Both the position numbers and the translations under genes were made by a program. Source: Alphaproteobacteria bacterium (GTDB lineage Bacteria > Pseudomonadota > Alphaproteobacteria > Micropepsales > Micropepsaceae). From it: a stretch of DNA of 53,368 nt. The stretch is from the NCBI GenBank assembly GCA_028292825.1, contig JAQGLO010000060.1, positions 1 through 53,368 of the forward strand, read 5' to 3'. The notes under the pieces were generated by a model that saw only the letters and a program-made list of their open reading frames with translations, did not search any database and was not told the DNA's origin. Positions 1-8,744 of this stretch are shown piece after piece; position 1 is the first letter of the stretch, and each line of letters starts with the position of its first letter.

Positions 1-13
1 AAAAAAGCGGGAC

Positions 14-54
14 AAAGCGGTATACGGGTGACCCCGTCTGCCGCTTTCTTCTTT
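14..54 (+). terminator. Rho-independent terminator-like hairpin upstream of speD
   Basis: A two-part stem is directly visible: AAAGCGG (14-20) pairs with CCGCTTT (41-47), and an inner ACGGG (24-28) pairs with CCCGT (33-37) around a 4-base loop. A pyrimidine-rich tail CTTCTTT follows (48-54). It most likely terminates a gene lying left of the window. Because it sits only 66 bases before the speD start, it could instead be part of a speD leader (attenuator); the sequence alone does not decide. Confidence 0.6.
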
Positions 55-119
55 AGGCGCGTCCGGAAGTCCGTAAGGCCAAGGCGTAGGTGTCAACTCC
101 AAGACGGGTAGGTGCTTTG

Positions 120-593
120 ATGGCTCGACTTAATCTGGTAGCGGCGAACCCGCAAAAAGAAATCAAACCGCGCGTTGCGAAAGCACCGCGGCCTGTTGTG
201 GTTCCGGCGTCTAACGACGACTTCAAGGATCATTTCATCAACCGCAATGGCGTCGTCTATGCCGGCAGCCATGTGATCATCGACCTGTGGGAAGCCACCG
301 GCCTCGACAATCGCGAGTTGCTGGAAACCGCGCTGATCGACGCCGTGCAGGCGGCCGGTGCGACCTTGCTCCACATCCACCTCCACAAGTTCGAGGATGG
401 CGGCGGCATTTCGGGCGTGGCGGTGCTGGCCGAAAGCCACATCTCCGTCCACACCTGGCCGGAAAAGGGCTTTGCCGCCTTTGACGTGTTCATGTGCGGC
501 GATGCCCAGCCCATGAAGGCGCTCGACGTCTTCAAGAAGGCGTTCAACCCGGGCCGCGTCGTGGTCGGCGAACACAAGCGCGGCGTGCTGTAG
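120..593 (+). CDS. speD: S-adenosylmethionine decarboxylase proenzyme (SpeD)
   Basis: Decarboxylates S-adenosylmethionine to give the aminopropyl donor for spermidine synthesis in the cytoplasm. The 157-residue protein is a prokaryotic class proenzyme. The self-cleavage site is the E-S bond of LAESHISVHTWPE, so Ser106 becomes the pyruvoyl group; His111 and Cys126 have the +5 and +20 spacing of the processing and catalytic residues of the Thermotoga-type enzyme. An N-terminal extension of about 30 basic, proline-rich residues precedes the conserved core. I chose the ATG at 120, which has a GGGTAGG-like ribosome site; an in-frame GTG at 90 would add ten residues. It is followed by a SpeE-like gene, with a terminator hairpin between them. 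Confidence 0.95.
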   Translation: MARLNLVAANPQKEIKPRVAKAPRPVVVPASNDDFKDHFINRNGVVYAGSHVIIDLWEATGLDNRELLETALIDAVQAAGATLLHIHLHKFEDGGGISGVAVLAESHISVHTWPEKGFAAFDVFMCGDAQPMKALDVFKKAFNPGRVVVGEHKRGVL

Positions 594-694
594 GCACCCC
601 TCTTGTCGTTTGCCAGCGGTACGCACCCTGATCCCTTGATGGGGCGGAGGTGCGAACCCCGCGCGACCAACGCGACGGATACGCTCACGAACTG

Positions 695-727
695 AAAAGG
701 CGGGAACAGTGTTCCCGCCTTTTTCTT
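695..727 (+). terminator. Strong rho-independent terminator after speD
   Basis: A perfect 13-bp inverted repeat is visible: arm AAAAGGCGGGAAC (695-707), loop AGT (708-710), arm 711-723, then a T-rich tail. It lies about 100 bases after the speD stop and only some 14 bases before the start codon of the next co-directional gene, so that gene must have a promoter overlapping the hairpin or depend on readthrough or antitermination. The 594-694 spacer is not coding. Confidence 0.85.
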
Positions 728-740
728 TACAAGGTCTCGC

Positions 741-1436
741 ATGATCCCCTGGGTGCATCTGGATACGGCGGCGGTGCCGGGCGGCGGCGAGTTGCGGCTG
801 ATGCAGCGCGGGCACGAATTCGCGATCTTCGCCGGCGCCACCCCGCTGATGAACAGCCGCATGAGCAGTTCGGAAGTGGTGCTGGCCGAGATCGCCTGCG
901 AACGCCTGAAGGGCCGCCGGCATCCCCGCATCCTGGTCGGCGGCTATGGCATGGGCTTCACCCTGCGCGCCGCTTTGGCCGGGCTGGGCGGCGATGCGCG
1001 CATCGTGGTGGCCGAACTGGTGCCGCAGGTCGTCGCCTGGGCGCGCGGACCGATGGCGGAGCTGACCGCCGGTGGCCTCGACGATCCGCGCGTCAAGGTT
1101 CACGAAGGCGATGTCGGCGCGCTGATGGCGACGTCGCGCGCCGGCTTCGACGCCATCCTGCTGGACGTGGACAATGGCCCCGATGGCCTCAGCCGCAAGG
1201 CCAATGACAGTCTCTATTCCGTGCGCGGCCTGAACACCGCACGCCAGGCCCTGCGCCCGGGCGGGATGCTGGCGGTGTGGTCCGCCGCCCCCAGCGCCGT
1301 CTTCGTCAACAAGCTCGGCCAGGCCGGCTTCAATGTGGAAGAGATCAAGGCCCGCGCCAACAAGGGCAAGGGCGTGCGCCACATCATCTGGGTCGCGACG
1401 AACCCTGCTGCGGCTGTCCAGCCACCGCGAAAATAA
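741..1436 (+). CDS. Spermidine synthase-like SAM-fold protein
   Basis: A 231-residue Rossmann-fold protein related to polyamine aminopropyltransferases. The nucleotide-binding loop reads GGYGMGFT (about residues 69-76) instead of the GGGDG of true spermidine synthases. The acidic motif downstream reads LLDVDNGPDGL, where SpeE has a D-x-S-D motif. It belongs to the SpeE-like family often annotated as spermidine synthase next to speD in alphaproteobacteria, but the altered motifs make substrate and reaction uncertain; it could be a methyltransferase. The start is ATG at 741. Position after speD supports a polyamine role only by context. Confidence 0.7.
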   Translation: MIPWVHLDTAAVPGGGELRLMQRGHEFAIFAGATPLMNSRMSSSEVVLAEIACERLKGRRHPRILVGGYGMGFTLRAALAGLGGDARIVVAELVPQVVAWARGPMAELTAGGLDDPRVKVHEGDVGALMATSRAGFDAILLDVDNGPDGLSRKANDSLYSVRGLNTARQALRPGGMLAVWSAAPSAVFVNKLGQAGFNVEEIKARANKGKGVRHIIWVATNPAAAVQPPRK

Positions 1437-1695
1437 TCTGGGGCTGACGCAGCAGCAGTTTCACGGCCTGTCCCCGCATTCCGCCAATCCACACGCTTTT
1501 GCGCGATGCGATAATGGCGGCATGACCGCGACGCGCCGCCATCTTTCCACACATTGTCCACGCCCCGGGGGGAGGGGGATGGCGTCCATTCATCAAAACG
1601 AATACTTGGCAAGCCGTTGGAAGATCACACCTGCGGTGCCGGGCAGGGGGCGATCTGGTGTGGTGGCGGATGACGCCCTCTCCCCCGCTTGTCCC

Positions 1696-2751
1696 CTACT
1701 GCACGCCCGAGCGGATTTCCGTCCAAGCTTCCACGATCTTGTCCTTGTTCTTCAGCGGGCGCTGGAAGGTGCCGCTCTTGAGGAAGGTTTCCAGGTCGCG
1801 GGGAATCTGCAGCTCCTGATAGACCTTGTCGGGCACGGTCTTCATCGCTTCGGTGTTGGCGGGCTCGTCGGCGATGTGGGTGATCATGTAGACCGCCGCG
1901 TCGTCGGTGATGCCGGAATCGATCAGGGCCAGCGCCTTCTCCTCGTTGGCGTCCTTGTGCATCACCAGGCCGCAGACATAGGTGAACATGCCGCCGGGCG
2001 GGTTCAGGTAGGCGACCGGCTTGTGCTCGCGGTTCAGCGACGCGAAGGTGGTGCGCCAGCTCATGGCGGCGACCAGTTCGCCCGACGCCAGACCCTGCGC
2101 CAGCGCCGTGTTCTCCGACGACACCATGCGCAGTTGCGGGACGAGAGCGCGCAGCTTGGTCTGCACCTGCGCCCACTGGGCATCGGTCATGTCATAGGCG
2201 TTGATGCCCAGCATCTTGGCGATGAACGGCACGGTGTCGTCGACGCCGTCCAGCACGGAAACCCGGCCCTTGTATTTGGGGTCGAACAGGATGTCCCAGC
2301 TTTGCGACTTGGCGTATTCCGGCGCCAGGTCGGTGCGGATGGTGAGCGAGGTGTTGCCCCAATAGTGCGGCACGAACCACACCTTGCCGGGGCCGGCCTG
2401 GATCTCGGGCATGTTACGCAAGGTGGGCGACAGCCGGTTCCAGTTCTTCAGCTTCGCGGTCTCGATCGGTTTCAGCAGCCCGGCCTCCTTCCAGCGCGGC
2501 ACGCTGTACAGGCAGGGACCCATCACATCGGGCTTGTAGCCGGCGCGCATCTTGGCGAAGGCTTCGTCCTCGTCGGCGAAGATGCTGGTATTGGCCTTTT
2601 CGTGGAAGCGGGCCTCGTACAGCGCCGTGAAATGCGGGTCCACATAGTCCTGGAACTGGAACAGGGTGGCGGGCTTGGACTCTTCCTTGCCGCATCCCAC
2701 CAATGCCAGGGCGGCGACAAGCGCGCCGCCGATCAGCCAGACCTTCTTCAT
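1696..2751 (-). CDS. PotD-like extracellular solute-binding lipoprotein
   Basis: A periplasmic substrate-binding protein of the PotD/PotF family (spermidine/putrescine-type ABC importers), 351 residues. It has a lipoprotein signal peptide with lipobox LVGC near residue 20, followed by a bilobal binding-protein fold (PDVMGPCLYSVPRW, the GRVSVLDGVDD region, and NPPGGMFTYVCG in place of the usual PxEG signature). I chose the ATG at 2751, with GGAG six bases upstream; a TTG at 2757 would add two residues. No permease or ATPase gene is present nearby, so it either serves a transporter encoded elsewhere or acts as an orphan binding or sensing protein. It converges on the polyamine genes, which makes a polyamine ligand plausible but unproven. 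Confidence 0.8.
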   Translation of the reverse strand: MKKVWLIGGALVAALALVGCGKEESKPATLFQFQDYVDPHFTALYEARFHEKANTSIFADEDEAFAKMRAGYKPDVMGPCLYSVPRWKEAGLLKPIETAKLKNWNRLSPTLRNMPEIQAGPGKVWFVPHYWGNTSLTIRTDLAPEYAKSQSWDILFDPKYKGRVSVLDGVDDTVPFIAKMLGINAYDMTDAQWAQVQTKLRALVPQLRMVSSENTALAQGLASGELVAAMSWRTTFASLNREHKPVAYLNPPGGMFTYVCGLVMHKDANEEKALALIDSGITDDAAVYMITHIADEPANTEAMKTVPDKVYQELQIPRDLETFLKSGTFQRPLKNKDKIVEAWTEIRSGVQ

Positions 2752-2805
2752 CCCCAACTCCGCATCAGATGCGACAGCAGGTTAGACGCGAAAATCAGGC
2801 GCTGG

Positions 2806-4386
2806 CTAGAGTTGGTTGGAGACCCAGCTGGGCTGGGGCGGGGAGCCGAAGCCCAGGGTCAGGTTCAGGCCCGCGGTGGTCTGGTTGCCGGTCTCGCCCT
2901 GGGTGTAGGACACCGCCGACTGGCGCACCCCCAGCGCGATATCGACGCCCGGCGCGGGCATGTAGTGCAGGTCCATTCCGGCCAAAAGGCCGTCGGCGGC
3001 GTAGCGGTCCACCACATAGCCGGCATAGGCGCTGAACCAGAAGCCGCCCCCGAAGTCGCTGGAGAGGGTGGCGGTGATGGCGTGGTTTTCCATGTCCCGA
3101 ATGCCCAGCGGCACAAAGGGTGTGGGCGCCGCGCCGGCGCGGGTGTCGTTGCTCATGCGGTACTCGCCATGCCCGTCATAGGAAATGCCGGCCAGCACGC
3201 CCGCTCCGATATCGGTCTGCCAGCGCAGGTTGGCGTTCCAGCCGGCTGTGCGCGCCACATCAGCGTCGCCATGCACGCCATAGCGGACGTAATCGCCCGA
3301 CAGGCTGGCGGCGAAGCCATAGGCGAACAGCTGACTGTAGCCCGCTGTCACCGTGTCCTTGTCGGCGCGGTAGGCGATGGCGCTGGGCGTATCGAGGTCA
3401 ACGGCGTGATAGGCCACTTTCAGATAGCCGAAGGATACGGGAGTGCCGGCATAGAGCGTGAAGCGTCCGCCGGTCACGTCATTGCCCTGGGTGGCTTCCA
3501 GGCGCAGTTCGGCGTCGCGGCCCAGCTCGAAGCCGAAGCCGGCCGCGCCGCTGAAGATATCGTCATTGGTGCGGGCGGCGATGGTGCCGTCCGCCAGCCG
3601 CACAGTCTTGCCCAGGAGGTTGGTCCAGGTGGCGTCGCCCACCAGCGCCAGGCCATCGGCGATGGTCAGCTTGGCGTTCAGTTTTGTGGCCGTCATGCGG
3701 TCGCCGCCATGATACCAGCTGGTATCGCTGCCCAGGCTGATGCTGCCGTCGCTCTGCATCGCGGCGCGGCCATAGGCAAAGCCCCACAGGGGATCGGCAC
3801 GGCGCAGCGAAAGCTCCTGCGCCTCGTAATTGCGCAGGGCGGCATATTCGCCATAGGTGTGGAAGCCCGCGGCCTGGGCCGGCGGCACATAATTCTGCGG
3901 CGGATATTGCGGCTGCGGATATGGGTTCTGCGGCGGGTACGGTTGTTGGGCGACCTGTTCGGGATATTGCCCGCGCATGGGCGGCGGCGGGCCCTGCATC
4001 GGCGGACCATTCATGGGTCCGCGCGCCTGGATGCGCAGCGAAAAACCGTCAGGCTCGGCGCGGGTGAGGAAGGTGACGGGGCGCGGGCTGCGGATCACGC
4101 CATTGTCGAAATTGGCATAGGCCATGGAGACCCATTGCGGAATCTCGCCGGCCAGGCGGTCAAAGGGGGCGCCGTCGATCGCGGTCTGGAAATCCAGCGA
4201 CAGCGCGTTCTGGGCGTCATCGGCATGGACACCGCGCAGCGGTATCCCCCGAAAGCGGATTTCGATGCCGTTCTGGTCGCCGCCCACGATCTGGTAGCTG
4301 GCGGGGATTTGGGCATGCGCGGGCGCCGCCATCGACGCAGTCAGCGTCATGGCCGTCAGCAGTGCGGCGAACCCCCGAAGCATCAT
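2806..4386 (-). CDS. Predicted outer-membrane beta-barrel protein with proline-rich linker
   Basis: Not a family I can name. The 526-residue protein has a signal peptide (cleavage after AHA near residue 25), an N-terminal domain to about residue 120 that looks like a small beta domain, and a linker rich in Pro, Gln and Tyr at about 123-175. The C-terminal half of about 330 residues has alternating aromatic/hydrophobic strands typical of an outer-membrane barrel. It ends in Leu rather than the usual Phe or aromatic residue. The ATG pair at its start is preceded by a strong GGAAGGGA ribosome site. It lies 64 bases downstream of the histidine kinase gene on the same strand, and a candidate CtrA box (4421-4435) sits in that gap. 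Confidence 0.7.
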   Translation of the reverse strand: MMLRGFAALLTAMTLTASMAAPAHAQIPASYQIVGGDQNGIEIRFRGIPLRGVHADDAQNALSLDFQTAIDGAPFDRLAGEIPQWVSMAYANFDNGVIRSPRPVTFLTRAEPDGFSLRIQARGPMNGPPMQGPPPPMRGQYPEQVAQQPYPPQNPYPQPQYPPQNYVPPAQAAGFHTYGEYAALRNYEAQELSLRRADPLWGFAYGRAAMQSDGSISLGSDTSWYHGGDRMTATKLNAKLTIADGLALVGDATWTNLLGKTVRLADGTIAARTNDDIFSGAAGFGFELGRDAELRLEATQGNDVTGGRFTLYAGTPVSFGYLKVAYHAVDLDTPSAIAYRADKDTVTAGYSQLFAYGFAASLSGDYVRYGVHGDADVARTAGWNANLRWQTDIGAGVLAGISYDGHGEYRMSNDTRAGAAPTPFVPLGIRDMENHAITATLSSDFGGGFWFSAYAGYVVDRYAADGLLAGMDLHYMPAPGVDIALGVRQSAVSYTQGETGNQTTAGLNLTLGFGSPPQPSWVSNQL

Positions 4387-4420
4387 GCGTCCCTTCCGCG
4401 GCCAGCTTCGTTAACCGTGG

Positions 4421-4435
4421 TTAAGGAAGGGTTAA
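4421..4435 (-). promoter_or_regulatory. Candidate CtrA binding box (TTAA-N7-TTAA)
   Basis: Read on the minus strand the region contains TTAACCCTTCCTTAACC, an exact TTAA-N7-TTAA match to the CtrA consensus known from Caulobacter, including the CC that often follows each half. A further TTAA (4411-4414) makes the palindrome TTAACC-GT-GGTTAA. It is about 35-50 bases upstream of the barrel gene start. Binding by CtrA is inferred from the motif only. Confidence 0.45.
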
Positions 4436-4450
4436 TCGGGAGGGTTTGGC

Positions 4451-5953
4451 TCATAATCTGGGCAGCCTGACTTCCATCACCGCCCCGCTACCGGGGGCCG
4501 AGGCCAGCCGGGTCGCCCCGCCCATCCGCCGGGCCAGCTCCATCGAGATGGCCAGCCCCAGCCCGGATCCCGTGACGGTGCCGGCGCGGTCGAAGCGCTG
4601 GAAGGGCCTGCCGGCCTCGGCGCTTTCGGCGGCGGAAAAACCGGCGCCGGTGTCGGACAGGATGAAGACGCCCGCGCCATCCTCGAAGCGGACATCGGCG
4701 CGCACCGAGCCGCCGGCGGCGGTATAGGCCAGGGCGTTGGAGATGAGGGCGATGAAGATGCGCCGCACGGCCTGGGGGTCGGCCCGGACCAGCCCCGGCT
4801 CGGTCGCCACCAGCCGAAGATCGATGCGGCGGGAGAAGGCGCGGCCCTGATGATCGTCCAGGCACAGGCCCGCCAGCGCGGCGAGGTCGAGCGCTTCGGG
4901 CTTCAGCGGAAAACGCCCGGCCTCGATATTGGCGAATTCCAGGATGTCGCTGATCTTGGCGTGCAGTTCGCGCCCGGCGCCATTGATGTCTTTCGCATAC
5001 TCGCTGTATTTGGGATGTCCAACATCGCCGTAATAGCCTTCGGCGATGATCTCGGAGAAACCGATCACCGCATTCAGCGGCGTGCGCAGTTCATGGCTCA
5101 TATGGGCGATGAACTCGGACTTGGAGCGCAACGCCTCGGCCGAGCCGCGCTCGGCATTGGCCAGTCGCACCATCAGCCGGGCTTCGATGGGCCGCGTGGA
5201 CCTGAGCGCCCGGATCGCCCGCGCCGCCCTGGCATGGCGCTGGAAAGCCCCCACGAACAGGACCGAAAGCCAGGCCCCCGCCGCCGCCGGACCCAGGATG
5301 ACAAACAGGTACAGCGGCAGCGTTCCGGTCCAGAGCCGCAGCGCCTGGCTTTCATCCAGCTGCGTCACCGCCCGCAGCGGCCAGCCGGGCACATCGGCGA
5401 TGATGCCGTCCGGCCTTGTCCCGCCGATGGGGAGAATGGCGAGGTTGCTGTCCACCGCCAGGCTTGCAGGGTCGAAGCGCACCACCACCGTGCGGCCCCC
5501 CTGGCGGAAGGCAAGCTGGTCGGCCGTGGCCCAGCGGGCGCCGGTGAAGCGGGGCAGGGCGGGCGCGGGCGTGATGGCGTCCAGATGCGCCTGCAGCGCG
5601 CCGTCTGGCCCATAGACCGCGATGTCGCGGATGGCAGGCTCGGCGCGGCCCAGCTCGGCGCTGCGAAACAATTGTGGGCTGTCCGCGAAGACCTGGGCCA
5701 TGCGGGTGTAGCGGGAAAAAGTACGACCGATGCCAAAGGCGATGCCGCCGGCGCGCCCCTGTTGGGTGGCGGCGGCCTGGCCGAGGACATGGATGCGGTC
5801 CAGCCGCATCTGCAGCGCTGCGGCGGCGGCAAAGCTGCCGCAAATCAGCAGGATGCAGACCGGAACCGTGAAACGGCTGTCGCGGAGCATGCGGCGCGCC
5901 ACGGCAGCCATGCTGCCCGTCCATGCCATTGCTGCTGTCGCCGCCTGGGCCAT
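4451..5953 (-). CDS. Membrane-bound sensor histidine kinase (PleC/DivJ-like)
   Basis: A two-component sensor kinase of 500 residues from the ATG at 5953 (an in-frame TTG at 5983 would add ten). Two membrane segments (about 28-48 and 212-236) bracket a periplasmic sensor region of about 160 residues. The HisKA domain follows, with the phospho-acceptor His287 in FIAHMSHELRTPLN, then a HATPase domain with an N box (ALISNALAYT), G1 (DTGAGF) and G2 (GSGLGLAI). The GFSEIIAEGYYG-type segment after the His box is typical of alphaproteobacterial cell-cycle and developmental kinases. No receiver domain or cognate regulator gene is adjacent, so this is an orphan kinase. The ligand is unknown. Confidence 0.88.
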   Translation of the reverse strand: MAQAATAAMAWTGSMAAVARRMLRDSRFTVPVCILLICGSFAAAAALQMRLDRIHVLGQAAATQQGRAGGIAFGIGRTFSRYTRMAQVFADSPQLFRSAELGRAEPAIRDIAVYGPDGALQAHLDAITPAPALPRFTGARWATADQLAFRQGGRTVVVRFDPASLAVDSNLAILPIGGTRPDGIIADVPGWPLRAVTQLDESQALRLWTGTLPLYLFVILGPAAAGAWLSVLFVGAFQRHARAARAIRALRSTRPIEARLMVRLANAERGSAEALRSKSEFIAHMSHELRTPLNAVIGFSEIIAEGYYGDVGHPKYSEYAKDINGAGRELHAKISDILEFANIEAGRFPLKPEALDLAALAGLCLDDHQGRAFSRRIDLRLVATEPGLVRADPQAVRRIFIALISNALAYTAAGGSVRADVRFEDGAGVFILSDTGAGFSAAESAEAGRPFQRFDRAGTVTGSGLGLAISMELARRMGGATRLASAPGSGAVMEVRLPRL

Positions 5954-6028
5954 GGTCTCATCCCGCGCGGTGATTCGCGCCAAATGAGTATGGGAATCGA
6001 GGAGTTCCGCGTCACGGGACTTAATGAC

Positions 6029-8647
6029 TCAGCCGAGCATTTTGCCCGTGACTTCGAACAGGTTGGGCGAGATACCGGAGAGGCCGTGTATCGCCTCCAG
6101 TTCGCCCCGCATCAGCGCCTGTCGCGCCGGGTCATAGCGGCGCCAGCTTTCAAAGGCCCCGGCCATCCGGGCTGCTACCTGCGGGTTCAGCGGGTCTAGG
6201 GTGCGGATCACCTCGCCCACTAGGCGGTAGCCGTCACCGTCGATGGCATGAAACCGCAGATGGTTGCCGCCGAACGCGCCAATGAGCGCACGCACCCGGT
6301 TGGGATTGCGGATGTCGAAGGCCGGATGCTTCATCAGCGCCCGCACCGAGGACACGGTTTCGGGCAGCGGCGAACCCGCCTGCAACCCCATCCACTTGTC
6401 CAGCACCAGCGGATCATTCTTGAAGCGGTCATGGAAATGGGTGAAGGCGGTGTCGCGCAGCGGCGACTCCATGCGAGTCAGCGCCGCCAGGCCGGCGATC
6501 ATGTCGGTCATGTTGGTGGCGGAGACATAATGGGCATGCGCCAGCCCCGCGGCGGCTTCGTCATCGGCGGCGGTCAGGTAGCGCAGGCAGGCGTTGCGCA
6601 AGGCGCGGCGCCCGGCGGAGGCGGCATCGGGGCTGAAATCGCCTTCGTCGCGCATATGCTCGTAGAGCTGCGCCAGCCGATCGCGGTGGGCCAGTGCGAT
6701 GGCTCGCACCAGCGCCAGCCGCGCCGTATGGATGCCGTCGGGATCAACCGGGGTCTTGCGGGATGCCAGCTCATTTTCGGTCGGCGGCATCAGCATCTGG
6801 GCGGCGAAGGCGGGATCGGCCTCGGCTTCGCGCAGCACCTGGCCGATGGCGGTGACATAATCGACATTGGCATCGCTGCGCGCCTTGCCAGCCACTTCCA
6901 GCATGATCTCGCTGGCCAGGATCTGGCCGGCTTCCCAGCGGTTGAAATCGTCGTGGTCGTTGCCCATCAGGGTGGCGCGCTCATGGCGGCCATAGGGTGT
7001 GCGAAACACGGCGGGCGCGGAGAAATCGCGGCCCAGTGACAGAAGCGGCTCTTCCGCAACGTCGACGAACACAAAGCGGTGGAAATTTTCCGTCAGCTCC
7101 AACACCCGGCTGTCGCCGCCGGCGCGGTTCTCGCCGTCCAGCGTCACCGGCAGGGCGTTGCCGCTGAGACCCACAAGGCCGATGCGCACCGGGATGTGCA
7201 TCGGCAATTTGTCCGGCTGGCCCGGCGTGGGCGCGAGCGACTGGGTGAGATCCAGCGTGTAGGTGCGTGCATCGGAATCATACGCGCTGCGTGCCTCGAC
7301 CACAGGCGTGCCGGCCTGGCGATACCACAGGCGGAACTGGGTGAGATCGCGGCCGGACGTATCCTCGAAACATCTGACCCAGTCTTCCACCGTGGCGGCG
7401 TGGCCGTCATGGCGTTCAAAATAGAGATCGGTGGCCTTGCGGTAGCCGTCATCGCCCACCAGCGTCTTCAGCATGCCGATGACCTCGGCGCCCTTGTCGT
7501 AGATGGTGGCGGTATAGAAATTGTTGATCTCGATATAGCTCTGGGGCTGCACCGGATGGGCCATCGGGCCCGCATCCTCGGGGAACTGACGGCCGCGCAG
7601 GGCGCGCACATCCTGGATGCGCTGCACGCCATGGCTGCGCATGTCGCCACTGAACTTCTGGTCGCGGAAGACGGTGAGGCCTTCCTTCAGCGACAGCTGG
7701 AACCAGTCGCGGCAGGTGATGCGGTCGCCGGTCCAGTTGTGGAAATACTCGTGTGCTACCACGCTTTCGATGCGGGCATAGTCGTCATCGGTGGCGGTTT
7801 CCGGCGAGGCCAGCAGCACCTTGTCGTTGAAGATGTTGAGGCCCTTGTTCTCCATGGCGCCCATGTTGAAGGCGGACACCGCCACGATCATGAAGATGTC
7901 GAGGTCGTATTCGCGGCCATAGGCCTCCTCGTCCCATTTCATGGACCGCTTCAGCGCGCCCATGGCATAAGTCGCGCGCGGCTCGTTGCCATGCTCGACA
8001 TAGACGGCAAGTTCGATCCTGCGGCCCGACATGGTGGTGAAACTGTCGTGAATCGAACCAAGGTCGCCCGCCACCAGCGCGAACAGATAGGAGGGCTTGG
8101 GGAAGGGATCGTGCCACACCGCAAAGTGCCGGCCGCCGGCGAGATCGCCATGATCGGTGCGGTTGCCGTTGGACAACAGCACCGGATACTGCTCCTTCGT
8201 CGCTTCCACGCGCACCGTGAAGACGGAAAGATTGTCCGGCCGGTCCAGGAAATAGGCGATGCGGCGGAAGCCTTCCGGCTCGCACTGGGTGCAGAACATG
8301 CCGCTGGACAGGAACAGGCCTTCCAGCGCGGTGTTGGCGGACGGGTTGATTTCGCTGGTGATTTCCAGCGTGAAGCTGGCGGGAACGCGCGGCACGGTGA
8401 GGCTCTTGTCATCCAGCAGATAATCGCCCGCCACCAGGGGGCGGCCATCCAGCGCAATGGACAGCAGTTTTTGTTCTTCGCCGTTCAGGACGAGCGGTCC
8501 ACTGCCCGATTGCCGCTCGATCGCGAGCGTCGCCATCACCCGCGTCGCTTCCGGGTCCAGCGCGAAATCCAGATGCACGGTCTTGATGCGGAATTCGGGC
8601 GCCTGGTAATCCGACAGATGAATGGCGCGGGGTTCTTCGGTACGCAT
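6029..8647 (-). CDS. pepN: Aminopeptidase N (M1 family)
   Basis: A zinc metallo-aminopeptidase that removes N-terminal residues from peptides. The 872 residues match the E. coli-type PepN length. The exopeptidase motif GAMEN is at 263-267 and the zinc site HEYFH is at 299-303, with the third ligand Glu322 in LSLKEG, the canonical HExxH-18-E spacing. The C-terminal half is the expected helical domain. No signal peptide is seen, so it is cytoplasmic. The start at 8647 (MRTEEPRAIHL) matches the usual N-terminus of the family although its ribosome site is weak. It sits in a run of minus-strand genes. Confidence 0.97.
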   Translation of the reverse strand: MRTEEPRAIHLSDYQAPEFRIKTVHLDFALDPEATRVMATLAIERQSGSGPLVLNGEEQKLLSIALDGRPLVAGDYLLDDKSLTVPRVPASFTLEITSEINPSANTALEGLFLSSGMFCTQCEPEGFRRIAYFLDRPDNLSVFTVRVEATKEQYPVLLSNGNRTDHGDLAGGRHFAVWHDPFPKPSYLFALVAGDLGSIHDSFTTMSGRRIELAVYVEHGNEPRATYAMGALKRSMKWDEEAYGREYDLDIFMIVAVSAFNMGAMENKGLNIFNDKVLLASPETATDDDYARIESVVAHEYFHNWTGDRITCRDWFQLSLKEGLTVFRDQKFSGDMRSHGVQRIQDVRALRGRQFPEDAGPMAHPVQPQSYIEINNFYTATIYDKGAEVIGMLKTLVGDDGYRKATDLYFERHDGHAATVEDWVRCFEDTSGRDLTQFRLWYRQAGTPVVEARSAYDSDARTYTLDLTQSLAPTPGQPDKLPMHIPVRIGLVGLSGNALPVTLDGENRAGGDSRVLELTENFHRFVFVDVAEEPLLSLGRDFSAPAVFRTPYGRHERATLMGNDHDDFNRWEAGQILASEIMLEVAGKARSDANVDYVTAIGQVLREAEADPAFAAQMLMPPTENELASRKTPVDPDGIHTARLALVRAIALAHRDRLAQLYEHMRDEGDFSPDAASAGRRALRNACLRYLTAADDEAAAGLAHAHYVSATNMTDMIAGLAALTRMESPLRDTAFTHFHDRFKNDPLVLDKWMGLQAGSPLPETVSSVRALMKHPAFDIRNPNRVRALIGAFGGNHLRFHAIDGDGYRLVGEVIRTLDPLNPQVAARMAGAFESWRRYDPARQALMRGELEAIHGLSGISPNLFEVTGKMLG

Positions 8648-8744
8648 AGCGGAGACTCGGCTCGGGGAGGGCGATTTATAGCCCGCTCCGCCCGGCGAAA
8701 CAGCCCGAAATCAGTAGACTTTCAACACCGTCATGTCGCGGCGG

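Noticed and set aside
93-1382. Long minus-strand open frame (429 codons) opposite speD and the SpeE-like gene
   Set aside because: It is antisense to two well-supported genes, its protein is low-complexity and His/Ala/Arg-rich, and it has no recognisable domain; such shadow frames are common at high GC.
741-1436. Calling this gene speE outright
   Set aside because: The GGGDG and D-x-S-D type motifs of true spermidine synthases are altered, so only a SpeE-like label is supported.
1333-4470. Plus-strand open frame of 1,045 codons across the PotD-like and barrel genes
   Set aside because: It is the antisense shadow of two genes with signal peptides and family motifs; the composition (Gly/His/Gln/Arg) is that of a reversed high-GC coding sequence.
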